DNA from: Cephalopachus bancanus
Lineage: Eukaryota; Chordata; Mammalia; Primates; Tarsiidae
Direction of reading: 5' to 3'
Length of the DNA stretch: 64,000 nt
Assembly: GCA_027257055.1 (NCBI GenBank)
Contig: JAPVLO010000019.1
Span: 16,170,501-16,234,500, forward strand
The position numbers and the translations under genes are program-made. Shown piece after piece: positions 34,424-44,868 of this stretch (positions are counted from its first letter, which is position 1; each line of letters opens with the position of its first letter). The notes beneath the pieces are model-generated. The model made no database searches and was not told the DNA's origin. It was given only the letters and a program-made list of their open reading frames with translations.

Positions 34424-34582
34424 TTGTTCAATGTATTCACAAAACTGGACTAATAAGCAAGAACAATTCCCCTGAGATTTTCCAGCAAAATAGTTTAAGA
34501 CCACATTAATCAAATGTCTTTGATCTTCTGAATGTTCATCTTTAGGAAATTCACCATCCAAATTATTACACGGGCTCTTCAT
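34424..34582 (-). other. Orphan exon candidate (speculative)
   Basis: On the minus strand an open frame of 53 codons reads 'MKSPCNNLDGEF' to 'VQFCEYIEQ' with a balanced, protein-like composition (acidic 'PKDEHSEDQRHL', then 'NVVLNYFAGKSQGNCSCLL'). It is not Alu, L1 or other repeat that I can recognise. Immediately after the CAA codon comes GTAAGG, a good 5' splice-donor match, in phase 0. The upstream side is weak: an in-frame TAA lies shortly before the upstream ATG at 34603, and the only nearby AG sites ('ggctatag', 'cttgtcatag') have poor pyrimidine tracts. It could be an exon of an unseen minus-strand gene, a decayed gene piece, or chance. I do not recognise the protein. Confidence 0.25.
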
Positions 34583-34659
34583 GACTATAGCCATAGCTAC
34601 CATACTTTACAGACCCGAATTCCTATGACAAGTAAACCCTGGGAGCTAAGCACTGAGTA

Positions 34660-34880
34660 CACAAGGACATAAAGATAGGAACAACAGTTACTGGAGACTC
34701 CTCAAGTGGGGAGAAAGGGAGAGGTCAAGAGTGGAAAAACTACCTCTTAGATAATATGCTCACTATTTGGGTGACGGCCTCAACAGAAGCCCAAACCTCA
34801 CCATCATGCAACATATCCATGTAACAAGCCTGCACAAGTACCCCCTGAATCTAAAATTAAAAATAAAAACAAAAATAATA
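34660..34880 (+). mobile_element. Severely 5'-truncated L1 (3'UTR only)
   Basis: 'tcactatttgggtgacggcc', 'agaagcccaaacctcaccat' and 'accccctgaatctaaaatta' are the standard 3' end of L1MA/L1P-type elements, followed by an A-rich tail. Only about 220 bp were inserted. Confidence 0.92.
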
Positions 34881-36037
34881 AGGAAACCAAGGGTCTTTCA
34901 AAGTCTGAAAATGCTAGTCACAAGGAGTAAATATTCAGGGGAAACGATGACTCCATTATTATGGATCTGCAGATACCACAGACACATGGTTTCCATACAA
35001 ATTGACCACAGGGGATTTTTTACAACTGTGTCCAAACTACGTATAGCTTTAAGAATTTAAACAGTTTATGGATATCCCTGCTTGCACAATAAAATTAATA
35101 AGCAATATCTGGTTTTTGGAAATGAGAGATATATGCTAGATAAAAAGAGAACCTCGTTTCCCCCAGCATATTGAATGATTGCTAACCCAACATTTCATAT
35201 TTCCTTATATTTGCAGTTAGACAAATTCCACGGAGCACTGCAAAAACTTCAGTGGGCCTGATAAGGTTGTAATCTTTCTACCAGCCAGTCAGACACAACT
35301 GTACATTTACAATTTCTCATGTCCTAAATGCCAGTATCCTGCCATGTTCCCTGTCCCCCTCCTTCTCGTACCAGTACCTGTTTTGAAAGGGTAAAAAAGT
35401 TAAGTCTTTCCTAAAATAGTACTCTGAAAATTAATTAGTTAAGGATGAGAAGAAGTAATGCCTAAGTGCTATATAAATAGTAATTATCCACCCTAGGGAG
35501 TGTGTTCCTTCACTAGGATATGCAAACCCTACAGCTTAGGCAGGGATGAATAAAACCCCACACCACGACTTGGAAATAGTCAAGACTACAACATTTAGGT
35601 TCCCCGTTAAAAACAAAACAAAGACTTGGGTTGGTTTGGGCAGAAAAGACGTTTGCTTACTGGCAAGGTTCTGTGTAGCTCACTGTCTGCAGGAGGACTG
35701 GAAACCCAGGATCAGGGCAGAGCACAGCAAGGCCCCGCCCCACAACAGCCTGCTAGGGCTGCTGCCACCACTGCTTCATCACTGTGGACAGTACCCTCAC
35801 TGCACCTGGGCTCTGCACCTAAACACTGCCAGCAGGACACTGGCCTATCAACAGCCCAGCTATCCCCAATAGTCTTCACAGACAGGATCTCGGAACCACT
35901 CCTGAGAAAATGCCAGAATTGATCGGATTGGCTGTGCTCAGATCACACACCCAATCTGAAGTCCAAAGGTGGTGAGGAAAAGACACGGCCCCTAGCTTCA
36001 GCACAGGGAGGCTGAGCCCCACCTCCCATTGGCTTTT

Positions 36038-36041
<4 letters not shown>
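34881..36041. other. Unique sequence, no gene seen
   Basis: The 35690-36020 part is more GC-rich than its surroundings and has overlapping frames of about 100 codons. None shows a domain, and there are no clear splice signals. Confidence 0.4.

Positions 36042-36087
<46 letters not shown>
36042..36087 (+). repeat. (AC)n microsatellite
   Basis: About 23 uninterrupted AC units. Confidence 0.97.
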
Positions 36088-36089
<2 letters not shown>

Positions 36090-36149
36090 GGAGAACTTGG
36101 CATGAAAAAGGGAATCCTTCTACCACAGGAGGATTTCGAAGACAGGACT

Positions 36150-36328
36150 CTGGGCAACATAGTGAGGCCTCATCTCTACCAAAAAAAAAAAATCAAAAAA
36201 TTAGCCAGGTATAGGCTGAGGCAGAAGGATCGCCTGAGCCCAGGAGGTTGAAGCTGCAGTGAGCCATGATCATGCTACTGCACTCCAGCCTGGGCAACAG
36301 AGTGAGACTCCGATTTAAAAGAGAGAGA
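36150..36328 (+). mobile_element. 5'-truncated AluJ-like copy with internal deletion
   Basis: Starts at 'tgggcaacatagtgaggcct'. After the linker 'aaaaattagccaggta' it jumps directly to 'taggctgaggcagaagg', missing about 35 bases, and ends 'gagactccgatttaaaa'. Confidence 0.85.
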
Positions 36329-36880
36329 AGATAGGATTTGTAGAGTCCCTTGCAATTCTAAAATACTATAACAAGTTCAGATGAAGATGTAATGTTAACA
36401 TACTCAACAGAAAAGAAAGGAATAAATCTTACTGGTTCAAACAATAACGATGAATAGCCTATTTCCTCAATCTATTTTCACAGAGAATGATCTCACTAAA
36501 GCTACTCATTAAAACAAACTAAATAGAGTATCCCTTAGTAAAGTAGAGTAAAATAAAGTAGAGTAGCTCCTACTTTATTTATATACTTATAGATCCATTT
36601 ATCTTCCTAATTTTGACTTATGAAAAGCAAATGGAATTGATGTTCTCCAGTGATACTAAATAAAATTTTGTTACAATGTTTAGAGCAAATAACAGGAAGG
36701 GAGTAGGGAGTCTACGAGATGTAATCAAAGAGTAGAAGGCAGTATCTAACTCGGAGACAACATACACAATTTTTCAAAACACTTGAAGGACTCCAACCAT
36801 GAAACAAGTTCTCCAGCAAAACAGGGAGGTCCTTACCACTGGAAGTATAAGAGCAGAGTAGGTAGCCACTGCTAGGAATA
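36329..36880. other. Unique AT-rich sequence
   Basis: No gene or repeat recognised. A short iterated 'aagtagagtaaaataaagta' motif lies near 36540-36562. Confidence 0.4.
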
Positions 36881-38255
36881 GTACAATGGGCTGAATGTGT
36901 TTCCCCAAAATTCATATGTTGAAACTCTGATCCAATGAGATGGTATCTGGAGGTGGGGCCTTTGAAAGGTAAGTAGGATAAGTGCCTCTTAAGATTAGGC
37001 CAGAACAATGAATTCATGGCCAAGTCCTCAAAGGCAAATGCAGCAAACTCTGAGACTAACAGGTAGGACCTCATCAAGAGAGTAAAGAGACAACCCACAG
37101 AATGGGAGAAAAAATTTGCAAGCTACACATCCCAGAAAGGCCTAACATCCAGGATCTACAAGGAATTCAAACAAATTGACCAAAAAAAAAAAAAAACATT
37201 AAAAAGTGGGCAAAAAACATGAACAGAGACTTCTGAAAGGAAGACATACAAGTAGCCAACAAACATGAAAAAATGCTCAGCCTCACTAATTATCAAAGAA
37301 ATACAAATCAAAACTACAGTAAGATACCATCTCACAGAAATTAGGATGGCGACCATTAAAAAGTCAAAAAACAATAGGTGTTGGTGAGTCTATAGAGAAA
37401 AGAGAATGCTTCTGCACTGTCATTTGGAACGTAAGCTACTTCAGCCTTTGTGGAGAGCAATGTGGTATTTTCTCAAAGAACTGAAACTTGAACTACCATA
37501 CAATCTAGCAATCCCATTTCTGGAAATACTCCCAGAGGAACATAAATTGCACTACATATGCTTATTGCAGCACTATTCACAATAGCAAAGATATGAAACC
37601 AACCCAGATGCCTATCAAAAGCAGACTAGATAAAGAAAATGTGGTATATATACACAATGGAATATTACACAGACCTAAAGAAAAACAAAATCATGTCCTT
37701 TGTGGCAACACAGATGCATCTGAAGACCATTATTCTAAGTGAACTACCACAAAAACTAAAAAATGAATACCACATGCTCTCACTCATCAGCGGGCCCTAA
37801 TCATTGGGCACGCAAGGACAACGGCCAGAACAACTGATGTCAGGCACTATTAGCAGGGGTTGGAGGAGGGGGATAAGGAGCACACAGCCATCCATGGGAT
37901 ACCACGTCCACTACAGTGGGGAGAGGTCTCACTAGAAGCTCAAACCTGACCTGCATGCAATTTACTTATGTAGCAAATTCTCACATGTACACCACAACTC
38001 ACCCAAAATAAAAAAATTTTTTTTAATTTTTTTAAAAAGAATAGTCCAGAAAATGAGATAGCTCTTTTTCCACCATATGAGGATACACGTAAACAAGGAA
38101 AAGGACACCAAGAATCTCACTGCAGCACTATGTCACCAAGAACCAGATCATTCTGGCACTATGATCTCCAGCTTCCATGAATGAAACAAATACGTGTTTC
38201 TTTTTTAAGTCATCCTGTCTATGGTAATTTGTTAGAGCACCTCAAACTAAGACAC
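36881..38255 (+). mobile_element. MaLR-type solo LTR (MLT1-like), split by an L1
   Basis: The left half (36881-37005) has 'aatgggctgaatgtgtttcc', 'aaaattcatatgttgaaact' and 'ggtatctggaggtggggcct'. The right half (38037-38255) has 'tttccaccatatgaggatac', 'tctccagcttccatgaatga' and the terminal 'gcacctcaaactaagacac'. Confidence 0.82.
37006..38036 (+). mobile_element. L1 3' fragment inserted in a MaLR LTR
   Basis: ORF2 C-terminus and 3'UTR: 'atgaattcatggccaagtcc', 'gggagaaaaaatttgcaagc', 'aagtgggcaaaaaacatgaa', 'ggatggcgaccattaaaaag' and an A/T-rich end. Imperfect target duplication 'aagattaggccagaa' (36991-37005) and 'aagaatagtccagaa' (38037-38051), 13 of 15 identical. Multiple stops; about 1 kb. 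Confidence 0.93.
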
Positions 38256-38660
38256 ACAGAATGGAAAGCACTGACCTTGGGCAAGTGGGTAGGCTGGTTG
38301 GTCCTGTTCAACCAGGGTTCTTAAAAATGATTTCTATAGTCTGGGAGAAAAAGCTGAAACCAACAAGATAAAATTTTATGTTTGGACTAAAACAATAGAC
38401 CAAATATAGGATGGTGTAGACCTGAGTCCTGGAGGTTTATTCAGTTGACTACCCAATGTGATCTGAGATTCTACTGGAAGGCTGTCTTCAGTCCTCAAAC
38501 TGCTCAAACCACCTGGGAGTCCTGAGTTATCTCGAGGGTTTTCCATTTTACAAAGAACACTGACATACTTGAAAGTATCAAGACAATGGTAACCAGGATG
38601 CACAGACATCTGAAAACCCTCTCAAGAGACAGGGATAATGACGTGAGTAGAGAAAGAAGG

Positions 38661-39008
38661 TCTGTATTAATCTGCATAGGAGGCCATAAGAAGATACACT
38701 AGACTGGCTGACTTAAGCAACAGACATTTTTCTCACAGTTTTGAAGGTTAGCAGTCCAAGATCAAAGTGCCATCAGGGCTGGTTTCTGGTGACGGTTCCG
38801 TTTCTGGCTTGTAGATAGCCACCTTCTCATATGTCTCTCTTCCCTCTTCTTAGAAGAACACCAGTCCTATTGTATTACAGCCCCACCTGTATGACCTCAT
38901 TTAACCTTGATACTTCCCCCAAAGGCCCTTTCTCCAAATATAGTCATCACTTTAGGGGTTAGGGCTTTAACATAAGAATTTTAGGGGTACACAAGTCCAT
39001 TTATAACA
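38661..39008 (-). mobile_element. MaLR-like LTR, antisense
   Basis: Reverse complement of the same LTR class: 'gactggctgacttaagcaac', 'cacagttttgaaggttagca', 'ccaaaggccctttctccaaa' and the end 'gtccatttataaca'. Confidence 0.78.
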
Positions 39009-39164
39009 GGACCCAAATTTAAATATATGAAAGACTGTCTGAAAGAAATACCAAGTTGGCCTTTATTGTTCGAGAAGGCAGATTAGAAACAGAGCAGGAG
39101 GACTAATGTTGGACTAGATGAATTCTAAGCTTCTTTCACTCTATTGTTATTATTAAATGATAGG

Positions 39165-39350
39165 ATATGAGTTACTGGACACTTACTATGCACCAAACTT
39201 TGTGCTAAAACACTATCTGAACAAATCTTTATATCCACTCTGAGGCAAATACTACTACCAGAGCCATTTATTGTTGTTGCCTACAAATTGAGACTTGTTT
39301 TTGCATGGTGTCACTTTGCTGTTAAGTGGCAGAAAGACAGGAAAATCACA
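39165..39350 (-). mobile_element. MIR fragment, antisense
   Basis: 'cttactatgcaccaaacttt gtgctaaaac' type start and a later 'ctgttaagtggcagaaag' match the reverse complement of MIR. Eroded. Confidence 0.55.
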
Positions 39351-39494
39351 GGCAAATGCCAAAGCCACTCAACCAAGCTTTTAACATTGAATAGCTTACA
39401 ATACAATTGGGGGAAAAATTTCAATTACCAATAGGAAAATCACACACAAGAAAACTAAATTACAAACAACCACATTACCACTACCATTTTTTTC

Positions 39495-39668
39495 TATGTT
39501 CAAGGTGTTTTCATTCATTGTCAGAGTTCATCTTCACTGCAAGCCAAGGAGGTAGGCATTATTATGCACATGCTACAAATGAAAAAAACAGGTTCAAAAA
39601 CCCTTCCTCAGACTCATATACAGTTACTAAAAACATGTGGGGGCCAGTATTCAAACCAAAGTCTGAGT
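39495..39668 (-). mobile_element. MIR fragment, antisense
   Basis: 'aaggaggtaggcattattat' followed by 'ctacaaatgaaaaaaacagg' and 'gccagtattcaaaccaaagt' parallels the MIR antisense layout. It directly abuts the mariner insertion site. Confidence 0.6.
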
Positions 39669-39670
39669 TA

Positions 39671-40612
39671 CGAGGTCTGACAATTAAGTTGGCAAACTCA
39701 TCTTAGAAAAAGTGCTACATACCTCATTGCTGAATATCACTACAGTCACCTTCAAAGTACTCCCCTTGGGAAGCTATGCACCAATGGCAGTACCTAGTCC
39801 ACCTAACAAAGCAATTTTGAAACTCTTTTTCTGGAATGGCCATTAGCTATCATCGTATTATCCTTGATGTCCTGGATGTCATCACAATGTCTTCCTTTCA
39901 ATATTTCCTTTCTCTTTGAGTAAAGAAAAAAGTCATTGGGGACCAGATCAGTTGAGTAGGGAGGGTGTTCAAATACAGTTATTTGTTTACTAGCTAAAAA
40001 CTCCCTCATAGACAGTGCTGTGTGAGCTGGTACATTATCGTGATGCAAGAGCTCCTGCAGGACCATTTTTGCACACATCTTTCTCATGCCAAGATTTTCA
40101 GTCAAGATTTTCCTGTTTCTTTGTCAATGTTTATTTGGACTGCTATGTGTCTCATAATCAACCAATGGCTTTGATGCACAATTTGACAAATGTTTGCAAT
40201 GTTTTCATCAGTTCTGCTCATTACTAGTTGTTCTGACCTCTCTTCATCAGTGATGCTCTCTCTCCCCTCAGAAAAACATTTAATTCATTTGTACACTGCT
40301 GTTTTCTTCATGATATTATCCCCATAAACTTGGACTAACCCATCCAGATTTCATTTCTACTCTTGCCAAGTTTAACAAGAAATTTAATGTTTGTTCATTG
40401 TTCTAATTCAAGTTCCACCATTCTCATGACAGCACACAAAACATGCAACAATAATAATGAACGTCACTCAGCAAGACATTGCCCCACGAGGAAACAAACA
40501 CAGCCATGAGACACTGATATAGCAAAGTTATAAAACTTTACCAAGTTGTTTGTACAATGCTGCCAACATAAGCACACGGTGGCAAGTACACGAACTTAAT
40601 TGTCACACCTCA
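39671..40612 (-). mobile_element. Mariner transposon, internally deleted, with intact ends
   Basis: The ends form inverted repeats ('cgaggtctgacaattaagtt' at 39671 and 'aacttaattgtcacacctca' at 40593-40612), flanked by TA at 39669-39670 and 40613-40614, the mariner target duplication. The transposase is on the minus strand. An open segment at 39803-40105 reads 'MTENLGMRKMCAKMV', then the catalytic block 'HHDNVPAHTALS', 'FEHPPYSTDLVPNDFF' and 'EILKGRHC'. The second and third catalytic Asp are present 34 residues apart (D34D, as in mariner). The first catalytic Asp and the central region are missing, because the frame jumps from 'CAKMV' to 'LLHHDN' near 40050. The upstream (N-terminal) part at 40080-40450 is frameshifted. 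It is 942 bp, against roughly 1.3 kb for complete elements of this superfamily, so it is non-autonomous. The ends look less decayed than those of neighbouring old repeats. Confidence 0.95.
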
Positions 40613-40614
40613 TA

Positions 40615-41430
40615 TTTCAAATGCTTATCCTTTGTGTCAACTACAATTTACTTCTACTGGATTCTCACTTGGCTCAGGCCTTGAGACTTCAAAATCCCCT
40701 GGAGCTGACCAAATTTCCCAGAGAGGGCCAAATCGAATCCAAATATTTCCTTCAAGAGAGAAAGAGATGCAAAGAAAGCAAGTCCTAAAGCAGTGAGCAA
40801 AAGGAAATCCTACTCACCTAGACTCCACATTCTTGTTGGGGAAGACAATGAACAAACTTACATAACACGTCAAGTAAAAAAAGACCAAAAAACACAGAGA
40901 GTGCAGGGGCACAGCAGCAGGGACAGAGGATGTAGTGGATGCTATTTTAGAACAAGTGGGCAGGGTGGGCTTCGGCTTAAACCACTGCAAAAGAGTGCAG
41001 CAGGCCTGCTAGCTATCACATCCAGGAGGCCCTGTAGTCTTGACTACAGTTTAGTACTTCCTTGCTTTTCACTGGAGGAAAGGGTGGACCATATTGCTAA
41101 TTACAAACAGGTCAAAGGGAAGGAAAAATTCGAAGTCTTTTTCCTTGACCACAAGGAAGGCAGTTACCATGGACTGTTGCCATGGCACTGGGGAAACAGA
41201 GATAGCAGCATTCCAAGTTTCAGAGTATGAAGAGAAATGCACCAGTGAGGAGAGGACAAAAGGCGGGCAGAGGTTTCACTCCCTGGGCATGCTGAGACCC
41301 GCTGGGCAGCAGGCAGGAAGCACAGCTTTCGAGAGGGGCAAGGGCTAAAGTGTGAGGAAGAGGAAAAACTCAGAGCTACTTGTTCCTAATACATTAGGGT
41401 ACTTAATGGAACAGTTAGCAGAAAGATAAA
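40615..41430. other. Unique sequence, no gene supported
   Basis: It contains the longest open frame of the window (40793-41230 plus strand, 145 codons, basic and serine-rich, starting 'MSKRKSYSPRLHILVG'). No domain, no splice-site structure and no Kozak-quality argument support it, so I treat it as chance. Confidence 0.35.
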
Positions 41431-41442
41431 AATAGAAGAACA

Positions 41443-41733
41443 TTGCTGGCACTGTGCTTCACGCCTATAATCCCAGAACTTTGGGATGCCGAGGTGAGAG
41501 GATTGTCTGAGCTCACAGGTTTAAGATCAGCCTGAGCAACTTTGCGAGACCTCATCTCTACAATGAATCAAAATATTAGCCGGGCGTGACGGCACATGCC
41601 TGTAGTTCCAGCAACTTGGAAGGTTGGGGCAGAAGAATCGCCTGAGCCCAGCAGGTCAAGGCTGCAGTGGCCGTGAGTGTGCCACTGCCCTCCAGCCTGG
41701 GTGACAGAGTAAGACTCTGACTCAAAAAAAAAA
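41443..41733 (+). mobile_element. Alu, lineage-specific
   Basis: Full dimer, linker 'caatgaatcaaaatattagc', right arm 'agcccagcaggtcaaggct'. Clean target duplication 'aatagaagaaca' on both sides. Confidence 0.95.
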
Positions 41734-41894
41734 TAGAAGAACACCAGGTTTCTGAAGCGTTCTACATTACAGAGTATTTCCAGGTAGATATTTTCTGAAA
41801 TGTTCATCTTTTTGCCAAAATGTACCTTAGATTTCAACCAGCTAATTTACCACCTAATGTGTACGTCTTCTCAAATAAGGTATGGCCCAGGAGT

Positions 41895-42105
41895 GGAAGG
41901 CTACATGGTGGGATGGAAGGAATATGTGCTTAATGTCAGGCAGAAGAAGGTTTATAGCCGATTTCTGTCATTTACACAACTGTGGAACTCTGCATAAGTC
42001 ACTTGGCCTATCTAAGTCCCATGTTCTTTATCTGTAATATCAAAACAGAAAGATTAAAAGAGATAACAAGTATAAGGGTATAAAGGCTGACTTACAAGAG
42101 TAAAT
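41895..42105 (+). mobile_element. MIR fragment
   Basis: 'gcataagtcacttggcctat' followed by 'catgttctttatctgtaata' and 'gattaaaagagataaca' fits the MIR core order. Confidence 0.6.
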
Positions 42106-42948
42106 TAGGAAAAATTCATCCCTTTCCTTAAGCAGTTCCAGTATCTTAACTTCTGCTCTAATACCATCAGAGATGGGAAGGTGAGGCAGTTCATTTCACT
42201 GTCAGATAACTGAAATTACAAAATTTTTTAAATTGTACATAAAGGCAAAATCCTCTTCAAGACATGAACAAACTTGCCTCAAGGCAATTCACAAAGGAAG
42301 AACTGCTAACTGCAAGTAAACATATGGAAAATATGTCAATCTTAACTCAAAATCAAAGAAATACACATTGGTCAAGATTTTTTAAAATAACATCAAGTTA
42401 ATAGCATTGGTTATTGGGATACAGGCACCATATTATACCCTGATGGTCAATGTACTTATAATCCAGAGGAATAAAATATTAATCAAAGCCTTCAAAATAT
42501 GTATTCTCTTCCATTCACCATTTACACTTTTCTAAGAAATTTCCTAAGAAATAAGTAGATGTTCCTGACACCATTGTAGTAAAAAGCTGGAAGGGAAAAA
42601 ATCCACCATTCATATAAATTATAATAGCTCCATAAAATGTAAAATATACAGTCATTAAAAACGCTTATGTTGGAAAGATATTTGCAATGCATAGGAGACT
42701 TTAAAGGCTAATTTCCTTATTTTACAGAGCTCATAAAAATCATCTTTAAAAAAAAAAAACCTACCCAGTTTTAAAAAATGAACAAAGGCAGTTACATAAG
42801 TGAAATACAAATGCCTAATAAACACATATTGTACAACCTTACTCATTATCAAATAAATACAAACTTAAATTGAAATATCATTTTTCACCTATGTAAAAAC
42901 TGTAATATCTGTGATACCTAGAACTACAAACATATTTTGTGTTTTTTA

Positions 42949-43235
42949 AATTTTTTTTAAGTCAGGTCTCACTCTGTCACCCAGGCTCGAGAGCTGTGGC
43001 ATGATCACAGCTCACCCCAGTCTCGACCTCCTAGATTAAGGTAATCCTTCTGCCTCAGCCTCTCGAGTAGCTGAGACTACAAGCACATGTCATCATGCCC
43101 TGCTAATTTTTTTATTTTTTTGGTAGAGACAAGGTCTCACTCTGCTGTGTAGTCTGGTCTCAAACTCCTGGGCTCAAGCAATCCTCCCGCTGCAGCCTCC
43201 CCAAGTGCTGGGATTACAGGCATGATCCAGCCTAG
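42949..43235 (-). mobile_element. AluJ-like element, antisense
   Basis: 'gtcaggtctcactctgtcac', 'gtggcatgatcacagctcac' and 'caaactcctgggctcaagca' are AluJ-type; the lineage-specific linker is absent. Confidence 0.92.
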
Positions 43236-43364
43236 AAGTATTGTAAGACAAGCACGCTCACACTCTCATGATGGGAGAGTATGTAGACATTATTAGCATT
43301 TACCAATATCAAGGACTCACCCATCTCCAGTAAAATTGGGCATATATAAATGAGAATAGTCAAG

Positions 43365-43575
43365 ACCATGTACTCCAAAAGCAGATGACTGGGCTCAAAT
43401 ACTAGATTTCACTTACTATGTGACACAAGGAGAACTGATTAACCTCTCGGGACCTTAATGTCTTCAAATGTTAAAAAAAAAAAAAAACCAGGGATAATAA
43501 AAGGATCTACCTCATGGGGATATTTTGAGAATTAAATTCTAGCACAGTGCATGGCACATAGTATAAGTGATGATA
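43365..43575 (+). mobile_element. MIR SINE
   Basis: 'actgggctcaaatactagat', 'cctctcgggaccttaatgtc', 'ctacctcatggggatatttt' and 'agcacagtgcatggcacata' cover nearly the whole MIR. Confidence 0.88.
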
Positions 43576-43901
43576 ATAGAAATCACTGATCTTACTATGT
43601 AGCAGGCACTGCTCTATGCATTTATGTATAGTAACTGATTTTATCACTCAATAAAAATAGCATTAGTATAAGAATATTGCCGCATTGCTTATAATTGCAA
43701 ATATCTGGAAACAACCAAATTATCCATCAAGAGTGAACCAGATAATTAAACCAAAGTACATAAAGGATGTCTATGTGACCGTTACAGAGAATGAAGTAGC
43801 TCTGTACATGCTGATAAAGATCTCCAAGCTTATTAGTAAAATTTTTTAAAAGCAAGATGTAAAAAAAATGTATATTATTCCTTTGTGTAAGCAGAGGTAG
43901 A

Positions 43902-43923
43902 CGGATGGATGGATGGATGGATG
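43902..43923 (+). repeat. (GGAT)n tetranucleotide repeat
   Basis: About five GGAT units. Confidence 0.9.
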
Positions 43924-43974
43924 TTAAAGCTGCCATAGAGCTTTGTTTTTGAAGACCAACAGTACAGTGTGTGG

Positions 43975-44170
43975 TTAAGAAACGGGCTCTAGAGCCAGAC
44001 TGCCTGGGTCCTAATCTGGGCTCATTTCTTACTGGCTATATGGCTTTGAGAAGGTAATTACACACTTATCCTTAGTCTCCTCATCTGTAAAATAAGATTA
44101 ATAATAGCATCTCATTCTCATATTTTTGGTGAGAATTAAAGGAGCTAATAGATAGAAAAACCAGTCCCTG
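43975..44170 (+). mobile_element. MIR SINE
   Basis: 'ctagagccagactgcctggg', 'cttactggctatatggcttt' and 'ctcctcatctgtaaaataag' are diagnostic of MIR. Confidence 0.9.
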
Positions 44171-44204
44171 GTAAGCAACCAGTTAATTTTATTTTATTAC
44201 TAAT

Positions 44205-44587
44205 CTCTTTAATAGGTCAACATGGACTGTGAGATAATAGGCCTTTTTCATTTTCTTTATATTTATCTATATTTTAAAAAGATAGTAACAAAGAGATTTG
44301 TCTTCTGAAAGTACAAAATTGTATTTACCGATATAATAAATGTATAGAATATGCCAAATGAGAAAACGCTTGTGCAAAATACTGTAGAACACAAACTAAT
44401 TTCTATTAAAATACATTTAATGCTATGTGAATAAATGTACATTAAAAATGTTAAATATCCACTAAAATATTACCAGTGGTTTCTCTGGAAGGTAGATTAT
44501 AGATTATTTATATTTTCTTCTTTTTGCTTATCCCTATTTTCTGATTTTCCTAAAATGAACACACACCACTTATGTAATAAGATCTTA
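44205..44587 (+). mobile_element. L1M 3'-end fragment
   Basis: 'accagtggtttctctggaag' followed by 'ttatagattatttatatttt' matches the 3'UTR layout of old L1M elements. Confidence 0.55.
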
Positions 44588-44868
44588 CCCAGGTGCAATG
44601 GCTCACACCTGTTATTCCAGCACTTTGGGAGGCCAAGGTGGGAAGATCAGTTGAGCCCAGAAGTTCAAGACCAGCCTAGGCAACACCTTATCTTATCTCA
44701 TCTCTACAAAAAATCCAAAAATTAGCCAGGCATGGTGGAGTGCACCTGTAGTCCCAGTTACAAGAAGGATCGCCTGAGCCCAGGAAGTCAAGGCTGCGGT
44801 GAGCTATGATCATGCCACTGCACTCCAACCTGGGTGACAAAGTGAGACTCTGACTCAAAAAAAAAAGA
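44588..44868 (+). mobile_element. AluJ-like element
   Basis: Linker 'ctctacaaaaaatccaaaaa' and right arm 'ggtgagctatgatcatgcca'; an older type, with a few bases missing around 'cagttacaagaagg'. Confidence 0.9.

Larger units (their letters stand above)
42240..43870 (+). mobile_element. L1M ORF2 fragments, interrupted by an AluJ and a MIR
   Basis: Pieces at 42240-42900, 43255-43350 and 43665-43870 show L1M ORF2-end landmarks: 'ttcacaaaggaagaactgct', 'aatacaaatgcctaataaac', 'gcttataattgcaaatatct' and 'aaccaaattatccatcaaga'. Collinear but strongly diverged, so the assignment to a single copy is uncertain. Confidence 0.65.

Noticed and set aside
40793..41230. Longest open frame of the window, 145 codons, plus strand
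   Set aside because: No recognisable domain, no splice or promoter context, and its length is within chance expectation for 64 kb of six-frame translation.
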